Source of the DNA: Algoriphagus resistens
Lineage (GTDB): Bacteria; Bacteroidota; Bacteroidia; Cytophagales; Cyclobacteriaceae
Length of the DNA: 64,000 nt
Direction: 5' to 3'
Assembly (NCBI RefSeq): GCF_001442615.1
Contig: NZ_LMXN01000002.1
Span: 1 to 64,000 of the forward strand
The position numbers were made by a program, and so were the translations under genes. Within the stretch, counting starts at the first letter, position 1, and every line of letters begins with the position of its first letter. The notes beneath the pieces are model-generated. The model did not search any database, was not told the origin of the DNA, and saw nothing but the letters and a program-made list of their open reading frames with translations. Positions 36,546-47,800 of the stretch are shown piece by piece.

Positions 36546-37013
36546 TTATTTTGTGTAAAATGTCAAATCTCCGGAAATATTCTTTCCAGTAATTTCAATC
36601 TGATCATTTTCTAATTTTTTGTGAATCACAAATGCTAAGGTATTCATTGCTTCGAAATGGGGATATGCATCCGGACTGTCTTGAACTTTTTGAGATGACT
36701 TGATTCCTCCATTGCCTAAAATCACTAATTCATCACTAATTCGGTAACAATAAAGCCGAAGCTTCGAAGTTGTGATGGGAATTGCTTTTGCAGATCTCTC
36801 AAGTCTAAAATGCCTTTCCAGGGCACCTGATTCCTTTCCAATTTTCTGGATCCAATACGCGATAGTTTCAATATCTTTTTGATAAACAGGATCATCTTTG
36901 AAGCGAATAAAGAATTCGTCTGTTTCATTCATTCCCTTTCCATCTTCTTCTATGGTATAGAATTGGGTTTTTCCGAAACTGAGGTATGTCTTTATTTCAA
37001 AGTAACGCTTCAC
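36546..37013 (-). CDS. RelE/HigB-like toxin of a TAC module
   Basis: The 155-residue protein is longer than classical HigB. A conserved-looking core lies at about residues 85-105 (SKLRLYCYRISDELVILGNG then GIK), like the LRLYG...LGGGGIKTT motif of Bacteroidota HigB/RelE-type toxins. It is the first gene of the toxin-antitoxin-chaperone operon. The fold assignment rests on this motif and on the neighbours. Confidence 0.7.
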   Translation of the reverse strand: MKRYFEIKTYLSFGKTQFYTIEEDGKGMNETDEFFIRFKDDPVYQKDIETIAYWIQKIGKESGALERHFRLERSAKAIPITTSKLRLYCYRISDELVILGNGGIKSSQKVQDSPDAYPHFEAMNTLAFVIHKKLENDQIEITGKNISGDLTFYTK

Positions 37014-37318
37014 TTTTAAGTTAAGTTTACAAATGTATCAAAAATTTATTGAGATAAGCAAGCTTATCATTTTGAAAATTGGGATTCCCATTCAATCTTT
37101 CTTCCTTTTTGGGCCAAGAGGCCATCGGTTTTCATGGTTTTAATTACCTGATTTTAGGATTCCGGTTTTGGAGTTTTTAAAAGCATAGCAATCCCAGCAT
37201 TCAAATGAGTTCCACTAAGGATAATTAAAGTGATTAGGAGCATTCTAAGTATTAAAATTCAAATGAAATAATAAAGGTTAATCTGATTTTCTAGGATTAA
37301 TTCCTGGTCAAAAACTTT
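37014..37318. other. Gap upstream of TAC operon
   Basis: No gene is visible. The 60 bases next to 37014 must carry the TAC promoter; an AAGCTTAT-type dyad (AAGCAAGCTTATCATTTTG region, about 37056-37074) is the only candidate operator I can see. Confidence 0.4.
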
Positions 37319-37633
37319 TTAAGACTTTTGCTTTAAATATTTCCCGCGTTGAATCCCTTTAAAATTAGTTTTATTGTATTGGAGGATTTTTCTTAGGTTT
37401 TCTTCCTCTTCACTTAAGCATGGTGCCAAGTCGAAGGCGATACGATCTTTTTGTATTTGATCAGGAAATGCATCTTTTAGGACGAAAAAACATTTTGGTT
37501 CTCCATTTGAAACCCCAATTACATAATCCATTTTTTTACATCTAGCTAAGCTAAGTTTCCAAGCTCTTTGTGTGGCTTCGATATAAGTTTTTCCCTCAGC
37601 CAAAGATTTTCCAATATTCACTAATATGATCAT
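37319..37633 (-). CDS. Small protein at the end of the hsd operon
   Basis: The 104-residue protein starts IILVNIGKSLAEGKTYIEATQ and continues with AWKLSLARCKKMDYVIGVSNGEP, a pattern I associate with small accessory proteins near restriction loci, but I cannot name the family. It starts 79 bases after hsdR on the same strand, so it is probably the last gene of the operon. Confidence 0.6.
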   Translation of the reverse strand: MIILVNIGKSLAEGKTYIEATQRAWKLSLARCKKMDYVIGVSNGEPKCFFVLKDAFPDQIQKDRIAFDLAPCLSEEEENLRKILQYNKTNFKGIQRGKYLKQKS

Positions 37634-37711
37634 AGATTTTATTTTAAAGTTGTCATTTCCAAAAAACTACTAGGTCAAATTTTTCAATTGTTTAAGAGAC
37701 TAAAAATAGAT

Positions 37712-40678
37712 TTAATAATACTCCTTGATATAAGCATAAGCTCTATCAAACAACATCTGATCTTTGATCTTGTATTTTGCCCATAGGACCTTTCTTAATG
37801 AGCTCTGAATTTCTCTTTCACCTTGATTGGAGTCTTGCCAACCAGGAAAACGAACTACTCGAACAATAGCATCAATGTCTGTTACAATTCGCTCCACAAC
37901 TGCGGGAGTTTGATCTGTTTTCAATTCCAAAAAGAGTTCAGTCAATGCTGCTTGAGGAGTTTTCTCTTGTATTAGGTCTTCTAATTCCTTTTCTGCTTGC
38001 ACAGTTTCCTTGGCTAGTTTGCAAAGCTCTTTCACAAATTCAATGGAAGATATCAAACCCTGTTCTGCTTTATTTCGAAGCTCTTCCAAACGGTCACTTA
38101 GCTTTTTGAACTTTGGATTGCCAGCATGTTTCTTAAATCTTTTGACCAGGATCTTCTCCAGTTTCTTGGCATTCTTAGGATCAGGGTTGTTGAAAATTTC
38201 TTCTATCACATCTGCATCCAGAACAAATTCTTCTAGCTGGTGAACTTCTCCGACATGAATATTCTCATGTATGAGTTTGGTGGTTTGAGCACCCAATGAA
38301 AACCAAAGTAGCTTACCGATATTATCAGAAGCTGGTCGAACAGATTCAAATACTTGGGATAGCCATTTATAATCTGAATTGTAAAGATCCAAGATGTTGT
38401 CAGGGGAGAGGGACTCCCATAGCTTTGAAAGGAATTTGAAATCCTTTGCAAAGGCATCCTTTTTCTCATCTGTTCGGATTGCATTCTGAGCCGCTTCCAA
38501 TCCCTCAAATCCTTCAATAGTTCTATCTACTCCTTCAAAATGACTCAATGTATCGCGCATTGCTTGAGGTAATTTTCCTCTCAACTCTGACAAGTTCGAG
38601 ATCACTGCCTGCACACTTTTTTCATCAAATTGTAAAGCCTTGGCAGTATCATCAAATACCCCAAAATAATCCACAATTCGGCCAAATGACTTATTGGGAT
38701 AGAGTCTATTCGTACGACAAATTGCCTGGAGTAAGGTATGATCTTTAAGTGATTTATCCAGATACATGGTCTGTAGAATAGGAGCATCGAAGCCAGTTAG
38801 CAATTTGGCAGTCACAATGATAAACTTTAGATCAGATTGTGTATCATTAAACTCATCCACAATTTTCTCCTGCTTGCCTTTATCCATTGCCCATTTCTGC
38901 TTGAACTCGGGTTTATCATTAGCTGTAGTTGACATCACAACTGCACTAGCTTCTTCTGGGAAATATTGATCTAATGCCTCTTTATATTGTACACAAGCAT
39001 ATCGGTCAGGAGTAACAACCATGGCTTTAAATCCATGAGGAGCTACTTTTTCATTAAAATGGGTAGCAATATCGGCAACTATCTTTTCCACTCTCTCAGG
39101 AGACTTTAGAAAGGCTGCCATCTTTGCTGACTTCTGATTTAATGCATCCGCTTCTTCATCAGTTAATGCAACTTCATCCTGAAATTCCTTGAAAGCCTTA
39201 TCTATGGTTTCCTTATCCACGTGCACATCTACCAAACGTGGTTCAAAATGCAAGGGTAGGGTAGCATCATCACGAATAGAATCCTGAAAAGTATAGCGAG
39301 ACATATAGCCTCCTGTATCTTCTTCGGAGCCAAAAGCCCAAAAAGTATTTTTATCCGCTTTGTTTACTGGAGTTCCTGTAAGACCAAAAAGAAAAGCATT
39401 TGGCAGGGCAGCTCGCATCTGACGGCCCAAATCGCCTTCCTGCGTTCTATGCGCTTCATCAACCAATACAATGATATTCTCCCGAGTATTCATGTTTGGT
39501 TTTGCATCGCGAAACTTATGAATCATCGACACAATTATCTTACGGGTATCGCGTTCAAGCATTTCCTGCAACTCACTGATATTTTCCGTAGTTTCTACAT
39601 TTGCAATATCCGCAGCATTGAAAGTGCCGCTGATCTGGGTATCCAAATCTGTCCGGTCCACCAGAATGATAACAGTAGGACTTTTAAGCTCTGGAGTTCT
39701 CCTCAATTTTTGCGCTGCAAAAACCATCAGAAAGGACTTGCCCGAACCTTGAAAATGCCAAATCAATCCTTTCTTGATTTTACCTTCTTTTACACGCTCG
39801 ACAATCTTATTGGCTCCTTCATATTGTTGGAATCGTGGAATAATCTTGATTCTCCTTTTCTTTTTGTCTGTAGAAAACAATGTGAAATTCCGAAGGATGT
39901 CCAATAATCTAACGGGGTTCAATAAATCCGAAAGCTCTTTTCCAACATCTCCAAGTCCTAATCTTTTTGCTAAAGCATCATCATCATTCTCCAAACGCCA
40001 AGGTGCCCAAAATTCCAATGGACATCGGATAGCTCCATAAAAGAGTTCCTTGCCTTCAGTTGCAAATGATAGAATGTTTGGTACAAATAATTGAGGAACC
40101 GTATTCTCATAGATTTCATGGATCTCATGAGCTCCATCTAGCCAACTTACAGAAGGACGAATAGCAGTCTTCGCTTCACCTACTACCATTGGAATACCAT
40201 TAATCAGCAATACGATATCAGGGATTTTCGTTTCCCGATGATGAATTCTATACTGATTGGTAGCTACATAGGTGTTATTTGATAGGTTATCGAAATCAAT
40301 CAAATGAACCGGAACGTGACGATTGTTTTCACCAAAAGGCATGGTCCTTTCACCGCACATCCACTTAAAAAATTCTTCATTTGCCTTAACCAATCCAACT
40401 TGAGGAACAGCGATTAAAATCGCTCTTAGTTTATAGATTATCTCATCAGCCAATTCAGGATTTGCCGAAATCTCAGGATTCAAGCGAATCAAAGCGGACT
40501 TCAGCTCGGATTCTACCAATACTTCATTCACTCCACGCTGAATATCCTTGGCAGATTTATAGGCCCAAGTAGCCCCGTATGAAGCTTTGGATTCTTGAGC
40601 GCCATTATTATTCAAATTTACTCCACTGAGTTGGTGAATAATATAATGTTCTACGCTATTGAGTTCGGTGAATGACAT
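37712..40678 (-). CDS. hsdR: Type I restriction enzyme subunit R
   Basis: At 988 residues this is a typical HsdR. The N-terminal PD-(D/E)XK nuclease shows PDIVLLINGIPMVVGEAK (about residues 155-172, with the Asp and ExK). The helicase motor has Walker A FQGSGKS near 307 and the DEAH box VDEAHR near 405, plus the later TGFDAPILQTMY motif. The C-terminal helical region binds the methylase. All motifs look intact. A vestige of an hsdR start lies further upstream at 41053-41124. Confidence 0.95.
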   Translation of the reverse strand: MSFTELNSVEHYIIHQLSGVNLNNNGAQESKASYGATWAYKSAKDIQRGVNEVLVESELKSALIRLNPEISANPELADEIIYKLRAILIAVPQVGLVKANEEFFKWMCGERTMPFGENNRHVPVHLIDFDNLSNNTYVATNQYRIHHRETKIPDIVLLINGIPMVVGEAKTAIRPSVSWLDGAHEIHEIYENTVPQLFVPNILSFATEGKELFYGAIRCPLEFWAPWRLENDDDALAKRLGLGDVGKELSDLLNPVRLLDILRNFTLFSTDKKKRRIKIIPRFQQYEGANKIVERVKEGKIKKGLIWHFQGSGKSFLMVFAAQKLRRTPELKSPTVIILVDRTDLDTQISGTFNAADIANVETTENISELQEMLERDTRKIIVSMIHKFRDAKPNMNTRENIIVLVDEAHRTQEGDLGRQMRAALPNAFLFGLTGTPVNKADKNTFWAFGSEEDTGGYMSRYTFQDSIRDDATLPLHFEPRLVDVHVDKETIDKAFKEFQDEVALTDEEADALNQKSAKMAAFLKSPERVEKIVADIATHFNEKVAPHGFKAMVVTPDRYACVQYKEALDQYFPEEASAVVMSTTANDKPEFKQKWAMDKGKQEKIVDEFNDTQSDLKFIIVTAKLLTGFDAPILQTMYLDKSLKDHTLLQAICRTNRLYPNKSFGRIVDYFGVFDDTAKALQFDEKSVQAVISNLSELRGKLPQAMRDTLSHFEGVDRTIEGFEGLEAAQNAIRTDEKKDAFAKDFKFLSKLWESLSPDNILDLYNSDYKWLSQVFESVRPASDNIGKLLWFSLGAQTTKLIHENIHVGEVHQLEEFVLDADVIEEIFNNPDPKNAKKLEKILVKRFKKHAGNPKFKKLSDRLEELRNKAEQGLISSIEFVKELCKLAKETVQAEKELEDLIQEKTPQAALTELFLELKTDQTPAVVERIVTDIDAIVRVVRFPGWQDSNQGEREIQSSLRKVLWAKYKIKDQMLFDRAYAYIKEYY

Positions 40679-40688
40679 AGGACTTCGG

Positions 40689-41048
40689 CTAATGATTGAT
40701 GATCTCTTTTACAAAGGGACTAAAATTTAACCCTTTACCCCCAGATTTTACATCTAATAAGTACCGTTCGTCTTTATCGGCCCATATTTCTAAATCCACT
40801 GCATTTTTATCTTCTCTGATTTTAAATGTATCAGATAGGTTGCTTACAAATCCCTTTGGCAATGTAATCCAAATGGAATGATCCGTGGTGTTCAGCAATA
40901 AATGAACATCCTCATCAAATCTTGAAACATGAATATTAAACCACCACACAGCTTTGGCCTTATTGATTTGAGAATAGCTCGTATTACCATTATTCAAATT
41001 TCCTTTGAAGTGGATGTTTACATAGTTGATTAGCTGCTTTTTCTCCAT
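40689..41048 (-). CDS. Small protein inserted before hsdR
   Basis: The 119-residue protein (MEKKQLINYVNIHFKGNLNN start) has an alpha-beta pattern rich in aromatic residues (KAVWWFNIHVSRFDEDVHLLL) and no recognised family. It lies between an hsdR 5' vestige and the real hsdR, eleven bases from the latter, so it probably arrived with the rearrangement that duplicated the hsdR start. Confidence 0.6.
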   Translation of the reverse strand: MEKKQLINYVNIHFKGNLNNGNTSYSQINKAKAVWWFNIHVSRFDEDVHLLLNTTDHSIWITLPKGFVSNLSDTFKIREDKNAVDLEIWADKDERYLLDVKSGGKGLNFSPFVKEIINH

Positions 41049-41052
41049 TGGA

Positions 41053-41124
41053 TTATGACCTTAAACCTTTCTCAACCAGCTGGTGAATAATATTATGTTC
41101 TACGCTATTGAGTTTGGTGAATTC
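41053..41124 (-). pseudogene. Duplicated 5' vestige of hsdR
   Basis: The reading EFTKLNSVEHNIIHQL repeats the start of HsdR (MSFTELNSVEHYIIHQL) with high identity, then diverges and stops at 41053. It shows that an hsdR reading frame once began here, and that the 119-residue gene now separates it from the present hsdR. Confidence 0.8.
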
Positions 41125-41176
41125 CCTTTCTTGAACTATATTCTTTGTAATATAAAATTGAATTTCTAATTTTTAT

Positions 41177-43012
41177 TTACCATTCATCCTCATTTGATTC
41201 TTCTTCAATTTTGGTAGAAAGTCTATAGTATTCCTTAAAAATATCTAAGCTTGGCTTGAGACCGTCAAAGTCAGGTAATTCAGAAAGTTCCTCATCAATA
41301 ATATCGAATACTTTATAATTGGCAATTACGACGCATCTCTTGATCGATCTTGTAATGGCAACATTTAATCGATTAGGGCTATAAAAAAAGTCAAGCCTTC
41401 TTTTAGACTCCAAAGGATGCGAGTTAGACATACTGTAAATTATATAATCTCGTTCTTGCCCTTGAATCCTGTCTACAGTGTCGATAATCAATGATTCTGT
41501 TTCTTTAGTATCAATTCTACCAATGGTATCATTCAGAGCTTTTTTGATTTCCCTTACTTGCGCCCTATAAGGAGTAAGAATCCCTATGTCTTTCAAATCA
41601 ACCCCATTTGAAACCAAGTCACTCACTATTTCTGCAACTATCTTTGCTTCGTAGGGAGATCTACCTTGGGAATCGAATTCGCGATGCAAATACAATACCT
41701 TCGGGTCAGAATGATTAAGAACTTCTGAAAAGTTACTACTAGACAAATACCTATGGGAAGTGCCATTCAGAATTCCTGATGTCAGTTGGTTATTGTAAAA
41801 CAGGTTGTTAGGAATTCTAATCAGTTGTTCATTTAGTCGATAGGAGATAGTCAACAGAGACATATCATTAGGATAAAGCCTCACCAACCTACTAAATATT
41901 GACTCAGAAAACATGGAAAGGCCAGTTCCAGAAGGAATGATTGGATCAAGCTGTTTGTGATCTCCAACAAAAATATACTTCTCCGTTTTGGACATGACTG
42001 CTACAGCCAATGGAATACTCATCTGCGCTGCCTCATCAATCAAGGCGACATCAAATTCCCATTGGTCTAGTCGCTTTGAGGCTGGATAGCACATGCAAAA
42101 TGGTGTTCCACCGATGACAATTCCCGATTTACTGAAATCATTGGAGTAATTATAGGTGCCGAGAGAAAGTCTTGTTTTCCTGGTTACAAATTCATTTCCA
42201 AGAATCTCTGCAGCCTGATATTTTTCTCCAATTTTCACAACCTTGGATGCATCTTTGATTTCTGCTGAAATGGCATTTAAAGAATTATTAATAGCTGTAT
42301 GTGTCGGACCAGTTACAAAGACTTTCTTTCCAGATTCAACAAGGATTTTAGCAATATGGGCGATAGTTTTCGTTTTGCCTGTTCCAGGAGGGCCTTGGAT
42401 TAAATGGAAGTTTTGAGAATTTATACCTTTCTCAATCGCCTTATTTTGAGAAGGGTTCAATACGGAATATTGAAAGCTGGAAATACTTCTATTCTCCAAA
42501 CTCCCCCCAAGGAGTTTTTCGATTTTTGACAGTCTTTGGCTGTCATATTCCAAGTTTCCTGCTGTAGCTGTTAGCAACTTAAGGGTAAGGTCTGTCTTGA
42601 CAATATTAATTTCCCAATTGTTTGGATTATAATTTTCAGAGTCGATGTAACAAAACTTTACGTCGAAATCATTCGGAGCAATGATGAAATTGGAAATCGT
42701 ATCCTCCTTGATTTCCATTTTGAATGATTTGGTCCCATTGCTTAAAATAACCTGACCCCCTTCTCTAAATTTTGAAATGTTATTCTGACTGTAAATTTTT
42801 GCGGATCGAATAAATTTTTGGGGCTCTGGAATATAAGGACACCAATCATTAGGAGCATAGTCATAAAAATCAAAGTGCACTCTAAGATTGGTCATAGTAA
42901 TCCCTTTGGCGACTCTTTCGTCAATAGGTAATCTCATTTGCTCCTCATATGCTTCATCCTCTTTTCGCTGCTGAATGGCAATCGCCTGTCTAAATTCACT
43001 TAATACTGGCAT
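41177..43012 (-). CDS. SF1 helicase, Dna2/NAM7 (UPF1-like) type
   Basis: The 611-residue protein has a SF1 helicase core. Walker A GPPGTGKTKTIAHIAK is near residue 207; the DEAA Walker B (ALIDEAAQMS) near 322; FVGDHKQLDPI and SYRLNEQLI follow; the last motifs are VDRIQGQERDYIIYS and LNVAITRSIKRC. The N-terminal 190 residues form an OB/stalk-like region. It lies two bases after the double nuclease gene and probably unwinds nucleic acid for it, as DNA2-type helicase/nuclease pairs do. Confidence 0.88.
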   Translation of the reverse strand: MPVLSEFRQAIAIQQRKEDEAYEEQMRLPIDERVAKGITMTNLRVHFDFYDYAPNDWCPYIPEPQKFIRSAKIYSQNNISKFREGGQVILSNGTKSFKMEIKEDTISNFIIAPNDFDVKFCYIDSENYNPNNWEINIVKTDLTLKLLTATAGNLEYDSQRLSKIEKLLGGSLENRSISSFQYSVLNPSQNKAIEKGINSQNFHLIQGPPGTGKTKTIAHIAKILVESGKKVFVTGPTHTAINNSLNAISAEIKDASKVVKIGEKYQAAEILGNEFVTRKTRLSLGTYNYSNDFSKSGIVIGGTPFCMCYPASKRLDQWEFDVALIDEAAQMSIPLAVAVMSKTEKYIFVGDHKQLDPIIPSGTGLSMFSESIFSRLVRLYPNDMSLLTISYRLNEQLIRIPNNLFYNNQLTSGILNGTSHRYLSSSNFSEVLNHSDPKVLYLHREFDSQGRSPYEAKIVAEIVSDLVSNGVDLKDIGILTPYRAQVREIKKALNDTIGRIDTKETESLIIDTVDRIQGQERDYIIYSMSNSHPLESKRRLDFFYSPNRLNVAITRSIKRCVVIANYKVFDIIDEELSELPDFDGLKPSLDIFKEYYRLSTKIEEESNEDEW

Positions 43013-43014
43013 GG

Positions 43015-44790
43015 TTAAATTTTATGGTTTATTGATTTAAAAATGATTTCTACTTCCCTTTCCAATACTTCCAGATTGACACGATGGAACTGTTCAAAAT
43101 TCTCATGCAAGACAATGAGATTCATTGAAGAAATTTTCATCCCATATTTCTTTTGAAGAATGTATCGGTAGATATTTTGTTGTAATGCATACTTGTAATA
43201 GCTTGAATTATCCAAATGGCTTAATTCAGACAAACCATACCCATATCCATATTTTTTTGGATTCCCATCGACCACCAGCTTTTTACTACGCTTCCAGTCT
43301 ACAATTAAATACTGATCTGAATTTGGCTTTTTGAAAAGAGCATCCACAGTACCTGCGATGTTGTAATCCTCCAAAAAAATCCTTTTTTCCGCCTCTACAA
43401 ATTCAAAGCCTTTGGCTACCACGATTTGGCTATAAAATTCATTGAACATTCCGAATTCCTTTGACTTGGATTCATGATCTTTTCCTTTTAGAAAGTACTC
43501 TATTTGCTCATGCAAATAGGTCCCCTTCTCAGCTGCTTCATCCCTGTTTTTTAAAAACTCATCCAAAACATCTTCTTCAGTTCTCCCTTCTTTTCGGGCT
43601 TTTACTGTGATAAATCGATCTATGTCAAATGGGAAAAATCGATCGATCAGTGTAGTAACGGAGATGTATTCCGCATTCCCTGTTTCGTCTTTTGGGTGGT
43701 GATAGGTATGTGTTTCGTCTTCAAAAGCAATATTATCAAGGAGGCTTGGTACCTTCCTTTTTTTTGTGCGGTGGAGATTTTCTTCTATCCCATCGATATC
43801 TTCATCTTCCACTTCCACCACGATCTCTTTAATTATTTTCTGCTTACCAAAAGACTCAATGCCCAAATATTTCTCCCGATAGTGCTCCTTTTCCCAACGC
43901 ACCGCCTGCTGATAATCCCATTGCTCTTCAGGGATACAATTTGATGTTTCTTCAAGCCGGAAAGAATAGACTGAACTCAGCACATCCTTGATGTGGGTAA
44001 TACATTCCTTCTCCTGAAGGTGAACCTGTCTCTCTGTAAATCGAATTACAATCCATCCGCTTTCTGTAAAAAACAAATCTCTTATATCATCCTTTTCTAT
44101 TTCATGTCTTGGGAATCGATAAAATCCATCATAGGGTTCATCAATTTCAATATCTATGAATAAATTAAGTTCTCGGTGTATTAGAACAATATCTGGCTCA
44201 TAGGGTTTATTAAAGTGTGGAATCGCCATATGAACATCTATTTCAACTTCCACCTCTGGGATATTGGTTAGAATAGCTTGATAAAAATCATTCTCTTTGT
44301 AACCTTTTCCCTGAGCACGTCCTTTTCTGGGAAGTTTAAGAAATGAATCTTCCCTAGGCATCTTCACAACAGGATAAGTATAAGGATCTTCTTGCTCAAA
44401 AAACTGGTTAGGATAGAATTTTATCTTCAAATCATTCGTTTGCTCCGGGTTTTTCTCGGAAAGGATTTGAATGATCTCATCCATTTCCTCGATTTGAGCG
44501 GGAGAATTGGAGTTTCTATAGGAAGATCGTCCTGGCTCTAGCGCTACAGAAGGTCGGGAAATCTTAATTTTTGCATATCCTTCTTTTTTTGAAGGTGCCG
44601 CCTTTGGAACTTTTGGCTTGATAAGCTCCACCTTCCTTACTTTCCAACCTTCACGAATTCCATTAAAGAATTCCCTCTTCTGCTCAAATTCGAGTTTTGC
44701 GGGAGAATTCACCCCAAATTCTGCCAATCGAGAAAGAAAAAACGCTCGATAAGCTCGCTGTAAAATGGAAAGTTCCCGTTTTGCCATCAA
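43015..44790 (-). CDS. Double PD-(D/E)XK nuclease protein
   Basis: The 591-residue protein has two nuclease-like regions. The first, about residues 175-290, shows PYEPDIVLIHRELNLFIDIEI followed by FTESGWIVIRFTERQV, a Vsr/DUF559-like pattern. The second, about 385-560, shows GTYLHEQIEYFL, IAGTVDALFKK and YLIVDWKRSK, the RecB/Cas4-type D-x-(D)xK triad (TVDA, VDWK). The N-terminus is basic. Two nuclease folds in one chain next to a helicase suggest DNA processing in defence. It sits between the sacsin-like ATPase and the helicase. Confidence 0.78.
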   Translation of the reverse strand: MMAKRELSILQRAYRAFFLSRLAEFGVNSPAKLEFEQKREFFNGIREGWKVRKVELIKPKVPKAAPSKKEGYAKIKISRPSVALEPGRSSYRNSNSPAQIEEMDEIIQILSEKNPEQTNDLKIKFYPNQFFEQEDPYTYPVVKMPREDSFLKLPRKGRAQGKGYKENDFYQAILTNIPEVEVEIDVHMAIPHFNKPYEPDIVLIHRELNLFIDIEIDEPYDGFYRFPRHEIEKDDIRDLFFTESGWIVIRFTERQVHLQEKECITHIKDVLSSVYSFRLEETSNCIPEEQWDYQQAVRWEKEHYREKYLGIESFGKQKIIKEIVVEVEDEDIDGIEENLHRTKKRKVPSLLDNIAFEDETHTYHHPKDETGNAEYISVTTLIDRFFPFDIDRFITVKARKEGRTEEDVLDEFLKNRDEAAEKGTYLHEQIEYFLKGKDHESKSKEFGMFNEFYSQIVVAKGFEFVEAEKRIFLEDYNIAGTVDALFKKPNSDQYLIVDWKRSKKLVVDGNPKKYGYGYGLSELSHLDNSSYYKYALQQNIYRYILQKKYGMKISSMNLIVLHENFEQFHRVNLEVLEREVEIIFKSINHKI

Positions 44791-44844
44791 GCTAATTTTT
44801 GCTTTAAATTTATCCTTTTGATTATGTTTCGTTGGAATGTCATA

Positions 44845-47800
44845 TTAAGAAATAGTTCTTTTAATAATTTCGATAATAGATTGAAAATCAATCGAATTTT
44901 TTAAAAGACTTTCTTGAGTCACCTCAATTCTTTCTCTTTCAAGTAGCACAAGTCTTAGTCTTGAATCAAGACTTCCATCTCTTCCGATTATCTCACAATA
45001 TTTCTTATAGTCTCTAAATCCTGTGGTGAAAAGCGGAGATGAATTCATTACACTTTTGGTATAGGATTTAATGTATTCAGTTGAAATATTTTGATTAAAT
45101 GGTCTTTCAATTAAGCAAATCGCAAAATCACCAGTCGAATTGATTGCCCTTTCCGCTTGACTAGGAGCAAATCTTAAAGAATTTGTCGATCCATTAGCAT
45201 ATGATTTAAGCTCGATAAAAAATGATTTACCGGTTTGACTATTCGTGATTTTGAAATCGAATGAACCAGATCCGGTATGCTTTAACTCCCCGTTTAATGA
45301 TTCATTTTCTAAAGCTTGCAAAAATGCCTTTTCAATTTCTGACCCTACTTTTAAAAGCCATTCCATATTTTGTTTTTCAGCCAATAGGTCATCAGCGTAC
45401 TTTAGCAGAGATGAAGTTGAGCCCAAAAGCTCTGCACGTGCTATTAAATCTTGGATTTCTTTTTTTGAGAGGTTTGAATTGGAAATTTGTTTCATAAGTG
45501 ATTTGCTTTCTGGATCAGCAAGCATTTTAATTTCATCGACCGTAAGGTTGGAATTCCTCATGGTGAGCTTATAAAAAAGTTCATTTGATTTTTCTTTGAA
45601 TGATTTCAAATACTTTTCAGCCCGCTCATCTTTGTTTGCCCAATCAATTAAGTCAAGAAGGCAATTCCTGTATTTTTCCAGGTGCCCCATATCAGGTTCA
45701 GATAAGTCACTTTTCTGAATTTCGAAGGTAATCTCTTGGATTTTACTTCCTAACTCTTCAAACTTAATAGTTTCTGCCATTGGAATTGAAATACATTCAT
45801 GAACCAAATCAATTCTCCAATCTTCTTTTTCATCCAATTCAAATAGAATATCCAATAGTTTTTCATCTAAAGGATTTTCAGGTGTTCCATAATTTTTCAG
45901 GTCTTCAAATGCACAGAAATATTCATACCTATTTGGGATGATCTCTCCATGCTTGATTAGAGATTCAAAATCAGTTTTACCTTTAAGTAGTTTTATATAA
46001 TTGTCAATCCATTCTTTAGCTTCTTTATTACTAATTTCTAAGCTGTCTGCTAGTCCAGAAATATTTTCAGTTTCCTCAATTTGATCATTGATTAACTCGA
46101 TGTAGAACTTCAATGCATTTTCATAACGAAAATTTTCAATACGGTCAATTGAAATCAACTCCTCCTTAAACCCAAAAATTTCCTTTCCGAAATAAAAGAT
46201 TTGATTCTTAAAACTGTCAGTTTTTGAATCTTTTCCAATGAGTTGTAGAATTTGAATTAAAAGATCCTTTGCATCGTCTCTTTCTTTAAACTTCCATTTG
46301 AACCTATTACCAGCAAGAGATATTTTCTCTTTTAATACCTCATTTACCTTAGCCGAAAGATCAGATAACCCGAGCTTTTCAACTGAAATTCCCGCTAATT
46401 TTATAGAGCTATGGATAATGTAGTCTCTCCAGTCATCGTCAAACGGCACTACTAAATCCAAAAACTCATCAGCAATTGGATCATCAGTAGCCTCCAAGTA
46501 AAGATCTTCTAAAAGCAAAAAATCATTGTTGTGGTTTGGAATAATAGCGTACTCCTTGAGCAATTCTGACTCCTTATTTTTTACCAAAAATTCAATAAGT
46601 TGATTTATCCATTCTCTAACCTTTTTCTTTTTAATCTTTAATAAGTCAGAGACAGCCTGAACCGATCCTAGTTCTGATAATTCAGTCAATAAATCCTCCA
46701 GTCCATAATAAATCTTTGCAGGCCATAATTCCTCTTCAGCTGTAGGCCCTACAAATTCTATCCAATCTAAAATGTTGTTATTCTGAGGTACTCTTGTTGC
46801 TCCTTTAAAAAATTTAACCAATTCATAAAAAGCAAGTTTAGACTCATGACTTGCTCCATACTTAGGAATAAAAGTCTCGCTCAAAGGTTTTATGATACCA
46901 GCTTCAGCAGTTTCAACAATTTCGGAATTATAAATAAATTCTCTATAGCCTTTGATTTGCTCTTCTATCCAAGGTTTACTAGCATCACTCCATTTTTCAT
47001 CTGGAAGTTTAGAAAAAACAGTAATGAACCTATTTTTAGCATCATTTTCAATTAACCAGTCAGTAAATTTTGTGGCTGCTTCATAAGCATTTTCAATAAT
47101 CTCTCGATTCTGAACTGCATCAACCCCCTCTTTACTATGAAGCAAAATACCATCTCTATCCTCTGTGGGATTAAATTTAAATCCATTTAGAATGAAAGGA
47201 AAGTGGAATTTTTGGGAACCGATCAAAGGGAAATCTCTAAAAAGTCTAGGGTTTCTGGAATCATGAGGAATTAATTTCATGTTTTCAAAATCTTCAACTT
47301 CCACAGCTAATGAGACTTCTGGAGTCGAATAAGTAATGAAATTATGATCTAGCTCAAATTCCCCATCTTTGAAGGTTGTGACAGTGAATTTCGAAACCTC
47401 ATCAGTTTGATCCTTCAACTCGCTAGAAAACGAAATCTCAGATTCTTCAAGTTCGTTCAAAACTTCTACCTTTTTGATTTTTGGAAGGTAGACTAATGTT
47501 AATGGAAGAGTATTGACCAGATCCTTAAGTCCTTCTTCAGCAAAAGATAAACGCTCCTCTGTATCTAAGAAATAGGTAAAAACCGTATCGAGAGAACTTT
47601 CTTCTCGACGCAATTCATATTCAGATGCCTTTGGAAAAACCTCATCATTTTCAATATCTCGAATATGATTTAGGGCTTTTTCAATCTTTGGAAGCATTTC
47701 CTCTGAGGTATTTCCTGATCGATCTAATAATGATTTGAAGTTCCTATGAATGCCTCGATGCTTTACCACACCTTCTACTTCGATGATTTTGGATAATAAG

